Source: Kribbella capetownensis (GTDB taxonomy: Bacteria > Actinomycetota > Actinomycetes > Propionibacteriales > Kribbellaceae). Taken from it: DNA of 64,000 nucleotides. A program made the translations under genes and the position numbers. Below are positions 1 to 9,378 of this stretch, one piece after another. The stretch spans positions 496,001 through 560,000 of the forward strand of contig NZ_SJKD01000006.1 in the NCBI RefSeq assembly GCF_004331485.1, written 5' to 3'. How positions within the stretch are numbered: the first letter of the stretch is position 1; every line of letters begins with the position of its first letter. The notes beneath the pieces were generated by a model that ran no database searches, was not told the DNA's origin, and worked only from the letters and a program-made list of their open reading frames with translations.

Positions 1-311
1 TGCTCGATGATCCGCAGCAGCGGCTCGAGCTCGTCGGCCGGCCGGCTCAGATTGTCGGTGGAGAGCATCCAGACGGTGACCACCTTGACGCCGACGTCGT
101 CGCACCAGTCGAGGAACTCGACGATCTTGTTCGCCCCGGCCTCGTGACCGCGCGACACCGGGTCGCCGACGGCCCGGGCCCAGCGCCGGTTGCCGTCGAT
201 GATGACGCCGATGTGCCGCGGGATCCGGTCCAGCGACAGCGATCGGATCAGCCGGCGTTCGTACAGGCCGTACACCGCATCGCGCAGCTTTTGCTTGCCA
301 GGTGTCCGCAT
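1..311 (-). CDS. Short-chain Z-isoprenyl diphosphate synthase (UppS family), 3' end outside window
   Basis: This is the N-terminal 103 residues of a cis-prenyltransferase that condenses isopentenyl diphosphate onto an allylic diphosphate for polyprenyl lipid carriers. The ATG complements 309-311, and the reading frame stays open to the window edge. The signature around residues 35-45 reads HIGVIIDGNRRWAR, which contains the catalytic Asp and the Asn/Arg of the diphosphate site; GHEAG and a TVWMLSTDNLSRP segment follow. The N-terminal extension with YERRL resembles the short-chain (C15) actinobacterial enzymes such as Rv1086 rather than long-chain UppS. It sits divergently from hemolysin III, as in mycobacteria. 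The gene is truncated only by the window edge. Confidence 0.93.
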   Translation of the reverse strand, partial: MRTPGKQKLRDAVYGLYERRLIRSLSLDRIPRHIGVIIDGNRRWARAVGDPVSRGHEAGANKIVEFLDWCDDVGVKVVTVWMLSTDNLSRPADELEPLLRIIE

Positions 312-411
312 GGGCAGGTGCTCTCCTCGAAGACTCTCGGTCACGAGGCTAGCCCAGATCGGCCGCTGTTGAGAGGCCCTGGAGCGGCTCGCAGAAAGCT
401 GCCCGGAGGTT

Positions 412-431
412 CGAACTTTCGCCGAAGTTCG
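412..431. promoter_or_regulatory. Inverted repeat in the uppS/hemolysin III divergent promoter region
   Basis: Perfect 7-bp arms CGAACTT and AAGTTCG are separated by 6 bases. The repeat lies about 100 bases upstream of the prenyl synthase start. It may be a regulator site or a hairpin; nothing identifies the binding protein. Confidence 0.35.
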
Positions 432-501
432 TGCGTCGGACACGCGGGTGGCGGTGTGCCAAGGGGTGATGTCGCCTACATTTCATGCTTATGGACGATG
501 G

Positions 502-535
502 AACCTACGGTTCCGTAGGTTACGGTTGCGTAGGT
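502..535. promoter_or_regulatory. Palindromic operator, TetR style, upstream of hemolysin III
   Basis: Positions 502-521 are a perfect inverted repeat with arms AACCTACGG and CCGTAGGTT and a 2-base spacer. A second, weaker copy overlaps it to 535 (TTACGG-TT-GCGTAGGT), giving a direct repeat with a 15-base step. The layout is typical of TetR-family operators. No TetR gene is adjacent, so the regulator must be encoded elsewhere or be the MarR protein at 1262-1720. Confidence 0.65.
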
Positions 536-569
536 ACTGAACCGCCCGGCACCCCTCGAAAGGACGGCG

Positions 570-1265
570 ATGACCGCTACCAGCGCCCAGCCCCAGGAAG
601 TCGGTCACCGGCTGTCGGGAAGACTCGCGCCGCTGAAGCCCAAGCTTCGCGGCTGGCTGCACGCCGGCACGTTCCCGTTCGCGACCGCCGCCGGCATCGT
701 GCTGATCTGTCTCGCCCCCGGCGCCGAGGCCCGCTGGGCCGCGGCGGTCTACACCATGGGCGCGATGCTGCTGTTCGGCATCTCCGCGCTGTACCACCGG
801 TTCTACTGGGGCCCGACCGGTGAGGCGATCCTGCGCCGGCTCGACCACAGCAACATCTTTCTGCTGATCGCCGGCACCTACACCCCGCTCGGGATGGTCC
901 TGCTGCACGGCGACAACCGGCTGCTGATGCTCGGCCTGGTCTGGGGCGGCGCACTGCTCGGCATCCTGTTCCGGATCTTCTGGGTGAGCGCTCCGCGCTG
1001 GCTCTACACGCCGATCTACCTCGCCCTCGGCTGGGTGGCGATCTTCTGGATGGGCGACATCTACCACCAGGGCGGCGCGGCCGTGGTCACACTGATCGCG
1101 GTCGGCGGCGGGCTCTACTCGATCGGCGCGGTCATCTACGGCACCAAGCGGCCGAACCCGTCACCCCTGTGGTTCGGCTTCCACGAGATCTTCCACGCCT
1201 TCACCGTGGCTGCGTTCATCTGCCACTACATCGCCGTCAGCATCGCGACATACCAGGTCGGCTAG
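570..1265 (+). CDS. Hemolysin III / PAQR family integral membrane protein
   Basis: A 231-residue protein of the hemolysin III (PAQR) family, with about seven hydrophobic segments. Family signatures are visible in order: SALYHR near residue 73, LDHSNIFLLIAGTYTP near residue 92, and GFHEIFHAF...HY near residue 210. These supply the Ser, Asp and His residues that form the predicted metal site and hydrolase-like centre. The cellular role in bacteria is unsettled; related proteins affect membrane lipid state. The start is an ATG after a GGACGGCG purine stretch. Its stop overlaps the stop of the convergent MarR gene by 4 bases. A strong palindrome lies 50 bases upstream and probably controls it. 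Confidence 0.93.
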   Translation: MTATSAQPQEVGHRLSGRLAPLKPKLRGWLHAGTFPFATAAGIVLICLAPGAEARWAAAVYTMGAMLLFGISALYHRFYWGPTGEAILRRLDHSNIFLLIAGTYTPLGMVLLHGDNRLLMLGLVWGGALLGILFRIFWVSAPRWLYTPIYLALGWVAIFWMGDIYHQGGAAVVTLIAVGGGLYSIGAVIYGTKRPNPSPLWFGFHEIFHAFTVAAFICHYIAVSIATYQVG

Positions 1266-1720
1266 GGCGCGTCTCCCAGATCCCTCAGGGTCTCGCGCAG
1301 TACGTCGTACCTTTCGCGGCCCAACTGCTGTTCCCACAACTCCTCCACGCGGGCGATCGCGGCCCGGCTGAACTCGACCGCCTCGTCGCCACGCGGCGTA
1401 CGACGTACCAGCCGGACCCGGCGGTCACCGCGCAGCCGGTCCGACTCGGTGAACCCCAGTCGCTGCAGGTAGTCGACGTGCTGCCCGAGGCCCTGCTTGG
1501 TCATCCCGGCCGCCTCGGCCAGGTCGGTGATCCGGCCGCCGTCGGCCGGGATCATCTCGAGCAGCCGGTAGTGCGAGATCCGCAGCCCCGGGAACGCCTG
1601 CTCGGAGTCGGCCAGGATCTCTGCCCGTAAGCGCGCCATCACGAGTCCGAGCAACCCGGCGATGTGATCGGAGCGGACCGGTTCCACCGGTGTGCCCGGA
1701 AGTCCGTTGACGGAAGTCAT
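1262..1720 (-). CDS. MarR family transcriptional regulator
   Basis: A 152-residue winged-helix regulator. The recognition region reads ITDLAEAAGMTKQGLGQHVDYLQRLGF at residues 65-91 (shown here only as a landmark), and the wing follows as DRRVRLVRRTPRG. MarR proteins bind palindromes as dimers and usually respond to small ligands. The ATG lies beside an operator-like repeat at 1721-1758, which suggests autoregulation and control of the divergent phosphotransferase at 1835. The 3' end overlaps hemolysin III tail to tail. Confidence 0.9.
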   Translation of the reverse strand: MTSVNGLPGTPVEPVRSDHIAGLLGLVMARLRAEILADSEQAFPGLRISHYRLLEMIPADGGRITDLAEAAGMTKQGLGQHVDYLQRLGFTESDRLRGDRRVRLVRRTPRGDEAVEFSRAAIARVEELWEQQLGRERYDVLRETLRDLGDAP

Positions 1721-1758
1721 AAGGCAACTTTACTATCTCGGTAGTAAGGCTGCTTTAC
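1721..1758. promoter_or_regulatory. Operator between MarR gene and phosphotransferase
   Basis: Two direct copies, AAGGCAACTTTAC (1721-1733) and AAGGCTGCTTTAC (1746-1758), are spaced 25 bases apart. A perfect inverted repeat, TTACTA-N6-TAGTAA (1730-1747), bridges them. The position directly upstream of the MarR start codon fits an autoregulatory MarR site. Confidence 0.6.
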
Positions 1759-1834
1759 TTCTTTCCGTGCCAGCTCTGAAGACTGGCAGAAGGCGCGGGC
1801 GGACGATGGGCGGCAGACTGCTTTGGGGGGACGC

Positions 1835-3007
1835 ATGATCACCACTCTGGAACCACTGGGCCGGGACGCCCTGTGCGACGACGACCTGACCGATCTGGTC
1901 CGGACCATCACCGGGGACCCGGCAGCCCGGCCCGGCGCGGTCCGGGTCGAGCCGGTCGACTACCTGATCGGCACGCCGAGCACCGAGGCCCTGTTCCGGC
2001 TCTTCGGTACGGCGACCACGGCCGGCGGCGACACGGTCGACTGGTCCTGCTTCATCAAGAAGCTCCAGTCCGTCCGGCACTGGGAGTTCATCGACTCGGT
2101 GCCAGAACAGTTCCGCGCCTCGTTCGTCCAGAACCTGCCGTGGCAGCTGGAGATCGCCGTACACCGCAGTGGCGTCGCCGACGTGCTTCCGGACGGCCTG
2201 CGGCTGGCCACGGCGTACCGCATCGATCTGTACGACGACGATCGCGGCACGCTGTGGATGGAGAACGTCGTCCAGGAGCCGGGTCCATGGCCGATGGAGC
2301 GGTTCGAGCGGGCGGCGTACCTGCTCGGGCGTCTCTCCGCCCGTCGCCAGCCGCAGCTGGTCGAGCCGCTGCTCCCCCGCAACGACATCACCACTCCCGG
2401 CGTCGGCCTGCGGTACTACGTGGGCGGCCGCGTGCAGATGGCCGCACTGCCGGCGATCGCCGACCCGCAGACGTGGCGGCAGCCGATGCTGGCCGCGGCG
2501 GTCTGCCATCTGGGCGACCACCGTCTGCGTGACGACCTGCTCGACCTGGGTGAGCGCTTGCCCGCCGTACTGGATGCGCTCGACGCGCTACCGCAGTGCT
2601 ACCAGCACGGGGACGCGAGTCCGCAGAATCTGCTGGTTCCGGCGGGGAGTCCGGACGAGTTCGTGGTGATCGACTGGGGGTTCGACTGCCCCCAGGCGGT
2701 CGGGTTCGACCTGGGGCAGTTGCTCGTCGGCCTGGCGCATGCCGGTGAGCTGGCGCCCGATGCGCTGCCGGCCGTGCACACCGTGATCTTCAAGGCGTTC
2801 CTGAAGGGCCTGGCCGAGGACGGGATGCAGGTGACCGAGGAGCAGGTGCAGTACGGCTATCTCGGCTCGCTCTGCGCCCGGGCGACGTTCACCGCGCTGC
2901 CGCTGGAGCAGATCACCAAGACCACCGACGACGCGACGCTCGCGATGTTCGAGGACCGCGTCCGGCTCACCCGCGTGCTGGTCGACCTGGTGTCGCGGGT
3001 GGTCTAA
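1835..3007 (+). CDS. Aminoglycoside phosphotransferase-fold kinase
   Basis: A 390-residue protein of the APH/choline kinase fold. The catalytic loop HGDASPQN starts at residue 258 and the metal-binding DWG at residue 280, so the ATP-dependent phosphotransfer machinery looks intact. The substrate cannot be read from sequence; many actinobacterial members are not antibiotic kinases. The ATG at 1835 is preferred over an in-frame TTG 12 bases upstream, because that TTG lies within the run of G that serves as ribosome binding site. The gene is divergent from a MarR gene and shares its operator region. Confidence 0.85.
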   Translation: MITTLEPLGRDALCDDDLTDLVRTITGDPAARPGAVRVEPVDYLIGTPSTEALFRLFGTATTAGGDTVDWSCFIKKLQSVRHWEFIDSVPEQFRASFVQNLPWQLEIAVHRSGVADVLPDGLRLATAYRIDLYDDDRGTLWMENVVQEPGPWPMERFERAAYLLGRLSARRQPQLVEPLLPRNDITTPGVGLRYYVGGRVQMAALPAIADPQTWRQPMLAAAVCHLGDHRLRDDLLDLGERLPAVLDALDALPQCYQHGDASPQNLLVPAGSPDEFVVIDWGFDCPQAVGFDLGQLLVGLAHAGELAPDALPAVHTVIFKAFLKGLAEDGMQVTEEQVQYGYLGSLCARATFTALPLEQITKTTDDATLAMFEDRVRLTRVLVDLVSRVV

Positions 3008-3069
3008 CAAGAACATTTCGGTCGTGTCACAGCTGCAACGAACCGCCTGCCTGGATGTATCCATGGTGC

Positions 3070-3594
3070 GTGAGGAACCTCAGCAGGTACGCAGTGGTCG
3101 CCACGATCAGCACCGTCGCCGGACTGGTCCTGGTCGGCTGTGGCGCCGAGTCCGGCAATGGTGCGGGCGGCACGCCGTCCGCTCCTCCGACGCTGCCCAG
3201 CAGTACGCCCACGGGGAGCCCGTCGACCCCGGCCGGCACAGCTCTGCCGATCACGGTCAGCCGGACCGGTGGGTTCGCCGGGTTCGACGACAAGGTGGTG
3301 ATCGGCACCGACGGCGTCGCGACGGTGACTTCGCGCGGCAAGCAGGCGGTCCGGTGCAAGCTGGACGCTGCCCTGCTGACGACGATCCAGACCGCCGCAC
3401 AGCAGGTCGACTGGGCCAGCCTCACTCCTACCAAACCGAGCACCCGGCACCCCGACGACATGATCCTCGCGGTCACCGCGAACGGGAAGACGGCCCGCAT
3501 CGAGGACCCGCAGCTCAAGCCGATGTCGGAGTCGGTGAACCAACTGCTCACCCAAGCCACCATCCCCCCGGGCAAACTCTGCGAGCCGGTCTAA
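3070..3594 (+). CDS. Putative lipoprotein, unknown function
   Basis: A protein of about 174 residues with a short positive N-terminus, a hydrophobic stretch and the lipobox LVGC, so it should be lipidated and anchored outside the membrane. A Ser/Thr/Pro/Gly linker follows (residues 30-60) and then a compact domain of about 110 residues that I do not recognise. Two cysteines (CKLD in the domain and KLCEPV near the end) might form a disulfide. The start is uncertain: GTG at 3070 gives the best signal peptide, and an in-frame ATG lies at 3055. A strong hairpin terminator follows on the 3' side. Confidence 0.7.
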   Translation: MRNLSRYAVVATISTVAGLVLVGCGAESGNGAGGTPSAPPTLPSSTPTGSPSTPAGTALPITVSRTGGFAGFDDKVVIGTDGVATVTSRGKQAVRCKLDAALLTTIQTAAQQVDWASLTPTKPSTRHPDDMILAVTANGKTARIEDPQLKPMSESVNQLLTQATIPPGKLCEPV

Positions 3595-3600
3595 CGGGGA

Positions 3601-3643
3601 GTCCGGGGCGCGCAAGTCTGGGCGGAGACCGCGCGCCCCGGAC
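3601..3643. terminator. Hairpin terminator, copy 1 of a duplicated element
   Basis: Arms GTCCGGGGCGCG (3601-3612) and CGCGCCCCGGAC (3632-3643) pair perfectly over 12 bp. The hairpin lies between the convergent lipoprotein gene and the M28 remnant, so it can serve both. It is nearly identical to the hairpin at 4332-4373. Confidence 0.8.
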
Positions 3644-3695
3644 GTAGGCTGTCAGCCCACACTCAGCGCCGTGTCATCGATGACGAAGCTCGTCT
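3601..3695. repeat. Direct repeat copy 1 (terminator plus protease C-terminal tail)
   Basis: This segment matches 4332-4436. Both copies contain the same hairpin followed by the codons for a SFVIDDT(A/S)L tail on the minus strand. The two copies lie about 730 bases apart in the same orientation. Confidence 0.75.
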
Positions 3696-4295
3696 TGGTG
3701 TAGTCCTTCTGGGTGTAGGTCCAGATCATGTGGCCGATGGCATCGATCTGGTGGTCCAGCGAGGTCAGGTCCAGGTTGCTGATGGTGTCGCAGGACCGGT
3801 GGTAGCAGCGGTCGAATGCCTGCCCCGCCGTACCACCCCACTTCGCGGCCTGGGCTGACGTCTTGGTCTCCTCGGCGCCGGAGAACGTGCCGGCAGTCGG
3901 GATGCCGAGCGACCGGAACGCGGCGTGGTCGGATCGGCCCCGGACGTCGATGAACTCGGTCTGGACGTTCTGTTGGGTGAAGTACGCGACCAGGTCGTCG
4001 CGGGCGCCGTTGCCCGCGGGATTGTCGTCGTACACGAAGTAGCCCGGGTTCGGCGACGCGATCATGTCGAAGTTCAGGTACAACTCGATCTTGTCGCGTT
4101 CCGTGCCGGGCAGGTTGTTCAAGTACCTCGAGCCGACCAGCCCGAGTTCCTCGGCACCCCAGAACCCGAACCTCAAACGGTTCCTGGGGGTCTGGAGATG
4201 TCCGGCGACTCGGCCGCGGTGGCGACGTTGCCTGGGGCAAACAGTACGCCGGCCACGAGGACAGCGCCGAGTCCGGAGTACCGGAAGGTACGCAT
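3652..4295 (-). pseudogene. Decayed secreted M28 aminopeptidase (two deletions, frame break)
   Basis: Reading from an ATG at 4295 (good AAGGAG site upstream) gives a signal peptide, MRTFRYSGLGAVLVAGVLF, then AESPDISRPPGTV and a stop at 4173-4175. The following frame (from 4176) encodes the C-terminal half of a Streptomyces griseus-type zinc aminopeptidase: FWGAEELGLVGS (catalytic Glu and ligand), NFDMIASPNPGYFVYDD, and GRSDHAAF (His ligand). About 200 residues carrying the first His/Asp metal ligands are missing, so the enzyme cannot bind its zinc pair. The C-terminus jumps from the peptidase end (IWTYTQ) straight to KTSFVIDDTALSVG, the tail of the jelly-roll domain seen in the neighbouring M4 protease. 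A second deletion therefore seems to have removed most of that domain. Confidence 0.85.
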
Positions 4296-4331
4296 GGTGG
4301 ATCTCCTTCAGCCGGGGCGAGCGAAAGGAGA

Positions 4332-4373
4332 TCCGGGGCGCGCGAGCCTGGGCGGAAGGCCGCGCGCCCCGGA
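4332..4373. terminator. Hairpin terminator of the M4 protease gene, copy 2
   Basis: Perfect 13-bp arms TCCGGGGCGCGCG (4332-4344) and CGCGCGCCCCGGA (4361-4373) flank a 16-base loop. It lies 20 bases past the M4 stop codon and just upstream of the M28 remnant's start. Confidence 0.85.
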
Positions 4374-4436
4374 CGGGATCACCGCGAGACGGTCAGCTCG
4401 CGGTCAGCGAGGTGTCGTCGATGACGAAGCTGGTCT
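4332..4436. repeat. Direct repeat copy 2 (terminator plus protease C-terminal tail)
   Basis: Partner of 3601-3695: the same hairpin and the same minus-strand coding tail, here belonging to the intact M4 protease. The spacing between hairpin and coding match differs by about 11 bases between copies. Confidence 0.75.
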
Positions 4437-6474
4437 GCAGGGAGGAGTCCTCCTGGCCGACGAACTTCACCGTGACGGTCTTTCCCTTGTACTGCGTCAC
4501 ATTGAGCGTCTTCTGCACGTACGACGTGTTCTTGTTCAGGTTCGAGTACGTCGCCAGCGTGGTGGTCGTCCCACCGTCGATGATCTGCACCTTCGCCGTG
4601 TCGTACACCGTCGAGGACGTCGTCTCCGCGGTGTCGATCCGGATCCAGAACGAGAGCGACGCCGCCGTCGCCGAAGCCGGGATCGCGACCGACTGGCCGA
4701 CGTTCTCGGTGGTGGCGCGGCCGTTGCCCTGCAGCCAGAGCTTCCAGCTGCCGGTGCGGGCCGGACGCCCGGTGTTGTTGGTGATCGGGCCGGCGGTGCC
4801 GGTCCAGTTCACCGCACCGGACTCGAAGCCCGGGTTCAGCAGCAGGTTGTCGCCGGTGGGCGGCGGCTCGGTGCCACCACCACAGGCGGCCGCACCGGCC
4901 GGGACGGAGATGCCGCTGAAGGCAGCCTCGATGCCCTTGCACTGCGCGGAGTCGGCGCCGTACAGCTCCTTGGCCGAGGTGATCGCGCCTTCACGGGCGT
5001 CCTTGTAGGTGCTGCCCGAGCTGAGCTTGGTGCTCAGCGTGCGGTACCAGACCTTCGATGCCACGTCGTGGCCGACACCGGCGATGGTGGCGCCGTTGCA
5101 GGCGGTGCTGCTGTGCGTCACACCACCGATGACCTTGCTGCCGGTGCCCTCGGAGGCCAGGTAGAACCAGTGGTTCAGCGGACCGGACGAGTAGTGCGGG
5201 TCGGCGTTGCCGACCGAGCTGCTCCAGCAGTCGTAACTGGCCCCGTCCTTCGACGGCTTGTCCATGTAGCGCAGCGGCGTGCCGTTGCCGTTGATGTTGA
5301 TCTTCTCGCCGATCAGGTAGTCACCCGGGTCGGAGGAGTTGTTGGCGGAGAACTCGACCATGGTGCCGAAGATGTCCGAGGTGGACTCGTTCAGGCCGCC
5401 CGCGTCACCGAAGTAGTTCAGGTTGGCGGTCGCCTCGGTGACACCGTGGCTCATCTCGTGGCCGGCCACGTCGATCGCGGTCAGCGGACGGGCGTTGCCC
5501 TGGCCGTCGCCGTACGTCATCTGGGTGCCGTCCCAGAACGCGTTCACGTACGCGTTGCCGTAGTGCACCCGGGACCTGGCGCCCTGGCCGTTGTTGAAGA
5601 TGCCGTTGCGGCCGTGGACGTTCTTGTAGTAGTCCCAGGTCAGCTGCGCGCCGTAGTGCGCGTCGACACCGGCGGTCTGGCGGCTGGACGTCGAGCCGTT
5701 GCCCCAGGTGTCGTCGGGGTCGGTGAACGTCGTGCCGTTGCCGGAGGTCGCACCGTTGAGGTCGGTGGTGAAGTTGCCACCGCGGCTCGGGTCGCTCATC
5801 GTGAAGCTGCCCGACGTACCGATGCTGACGGTGCCGGAGTACATCGAGTTGCCGGTACCGGTCTTGATCTCGTCGTCCTGGGCCAGCAGGGCGCCGGACT
5901 TGGCGTCGATGAACGAGTGCAGCACCGACGGGGTCTGGTCCGGCTTCACACCGGTGGTGACGACCTCGTAGGCGAGCACGGGCTTGGCCGGCGTGACGAA
6001 CACGACCAGCGCACCCTTGTTGCCGGTGGCCTTGAACTTGGCCGCCTGGGCACCCTTGGTGAGCGCGGCCGACTGGGACAGAGTCGGCTTGGTCGCGACA
6101 CCGACGGACTTGGCGCCGAGGTTGTAGGTGACAGTGATGACATCGCCGATCGCCTCGCCCTTGCGCTTGACGATCAGGTCACCCCCGACGACCTTCAGGC
6201 CGTTGTAGGTGCGGTCGTAGCGGACGTACTCAGTGCCGTCGGCGTCCTTGACCACGTCGCGAACCTTGAGCACCTCGCCACCGGCGAGTCCGAGGGCTGC
6301 GGCCGTCTGCGCGGTCTGCGCCTGTTCGGCCTGGACGGCGGCCGGCTGGTTGAAGCCGGACGCCGGAAGCGGAGCCGCGCGATTCGCGGCCCCCGCGGTC
6401 GAGCCGGTGAACGCCGTCGCAAGACCCGCTGTCGCGACGATGGCCACCGCCCCTGCTGATGTCAGTCGTTTCAA
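4393..6474 (-). CDS. Secreted M4 (thermolysin-like) zinc metalloprotease
   Basis: A 693-residue secreted endopeptidase. In order: signal peptide (residues 1-29), FTP/PepSY inhibitory propeptide (about 35-200), the M4 catalytic domain (about 205-530), and a C-terminal jelly-roll domain (about 545-693, opening GDNLLLNPGFE). The zinc site HEMSH is at residues 339-343, the third ligand Glu is E363 (GGLNESTSD), and the transition-state His is H435 (GPLNHW), so it looks active. Translation starts at TTG 6474, eight bases after a GAGGAG site. Its last codons and terminator are duplicated in the M28 remnant downstream. Confidence 0.95.
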   Translation of the reverse strand: MKRLTSAGAVAIVATAGLATAFTGSTAGAANRAAPLPASGFNQPAAVQAEQAQTAQTAAALGLAGGEVLKVRDVVKDADGTEYVRYDRTYNGLKVVGGDLIVKRKGEAIGDVITVTYNLGAKSVGVATKPTLSQSAALTKGAQAAKFKATGNKGALVVFVTPAKPVLAYEVVTTGVKPDQTPSVLHSFIDAKSGALLAQDDEIKTGTGNSMYSGTVSIGTSGSFTMSDPSRGGNFTTDLNGATSGNGTTFTDPDDTWGNGSTSSRQTAGVDAHYGAQLTWDYYKNVHGRNGIFNNGQGARSRVHYGNAYVNAFWDGTQMTYGDGQGNARPLTAIDVAGHEMSHGVTEATANLNYFGDAGGLNESTSDIFGTMVEFSANNSSDPGDYLIGEKININGNGTPLRYMDKPSKDGASYDCWSSSVGNADPHYSSGPLNHWFYLASEGTGSKVIGGVTHSSTACNGATIAGVGHDVASKVWYRTLSTKLSSGSTYKDAREGAITSAKELYGADSAQCKGIEAAFSGISVPAGAAACGGGTEPPPTGDNLLLNPGFESGAVNWTGTAGPITNNTGRPARTGSWKLWLQGNGRATTENVGQSVAIPASATAASLSFWIRIDTAETTSSTVYDTAKVQIIDGGTTTTLATYSNLNKNTSYVQKTLNVTQYKGKTVTVKFVGQEDSSLQTSFVIDDTSLTAS

Positions 6475-6574
6475 GACAACATCTCCTCACGGTGTGGTCG
6501 CTGTTTGGGCGCAGCGACCGAATTCAGTTGGGGACGCCGGATGTATTGGCGCAGCAGTGCCACTGCCTCAGTTG

Positions 6575-6589
6575 TGACACTGTGTGTCA
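6575..6589. promoter_or_regulatory. Inverted repeat upstream of M4 protease
   Basis: Arms TGACAC and GTGTCA surround a 3-base centre, about 100 bases upstream of the protease start. On the minus strand the right arm overlaps a TTGACA hexamer that could be a -35 element. It is the only clear motif in the 225 bases between the protease and the DUF255 gene. Confidence 0.35.
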
Positions 6590-6699
6590 AGACGTGCGAG
6601 TTCTGTTACATCCGACTGAGGGAGGACTCTCGTCCCCAGCGGGCCGGGAGTCAAGGGATTCTTCCGAAACGACAGGGAAAACCCGCACCGCCGTCGTTG

Positions 6700-8688
<1,989 letters not shown>

Positions 8689-8749
8689 GTTCCCCACCGT
8701 ATGCGGGGCCGGACGGAATGGACCGGGCCGGGTGGGGGTTGCCCCTGAC

Positions 8750-9286
8750 ATGCACGTTCACCCGCTGCTCGCCTCACGCTTCAGCCCATTGCGGTTCGAT
8801 CCCGAGTCGACGCTTACGGATGACGACGTGGACCTGCTGCTGGAAGCTGCCCGCTGGGCGCCCTCGGCCGGTAACTCGCAGCCTTGGGCCTACTTCACCG
8901 CGCGGCGCGACGAGCCGGAGCACAAGCGGATCGTGCGGCACCTCGCGGCCAGTTCGGGCCGATGGGCTCCGAGTGCGGGCCTTCTCGTCGTGACGATGGC
9001 GCATCGGTTCGTCGAGGACACGGACTGGGCGTACTCCGACTTCGCGGACTACGACCTGGGTCAGTCAGTGGCCCACCTGACGCTGCAGGCGCACGCGATG
9101 GGTCTCGCCTGCCGCCAGTTCCGCGCGTTCGATCTCGACGCGCTGACCGAGGACCTCTCCCCCGGCGCCGGCTGGCACATCGTCTCGATGATCGCGATCG
9201 GCCGTGCCGCCGAAGACCGGCCCCAGGACCGCGAACGACGTACGACGTCCGACCTGCGCACCGCCCCGTGGTCAGGCGCTCTGTGA
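8750..9286 (+). CDS. Nitroreductase family protein
   Basis: A 178-residue flavin-fold protein of the nitroreductase superfamily. Visible features are an early FMN-contact segment, RWAPSAGNSQPWAYF (residues 30-44), and a later GLACRQFRAFD-type segment. It should bind FMN at a dimer interface and reduce a small electrophile with NAD(P)H; the substrate is unknown. The ATG at 8750 follows GGTGGGGG at 8731-8738. It is divergent from the DUF255 gene, with only 61 bases between the start codons. Confidence 0.87.
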   Translation: MHVHPLLASRFSPLRFDPESTLTDDDVDLLLEAARWAPSAGNSQPWAYFTARRDEPEHKRIVRHLAASSGRWAPSAGLLVVTMAHRFVEDTDWAYSDFADYDLGQSVAHLTLQAHAMGLACRQFRAFDLDALTEDLSPGAGWHIVSMIAIGRAAEDRPQDRERRTTSDLRTAPWSGAL

Positions 9287-9378
9287 ACGGCGGCCGCTCG
9301 GCACGGTGAGGGAATCATCCGGGCGGGAGGATCCCGGTCACGGCCGAGAGACCTAGCGTGACTGCTCGGAGGGACGAC

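Noticed and set aside
3925..6459. Long plus-strand frame of 844 codons over the M4 protease
   Set aside because: It is antisense to a protease with complete catalytic motifs; its translation is Arg/Gly/Val-rich with no family features, as expected opposite a high-GC gene.
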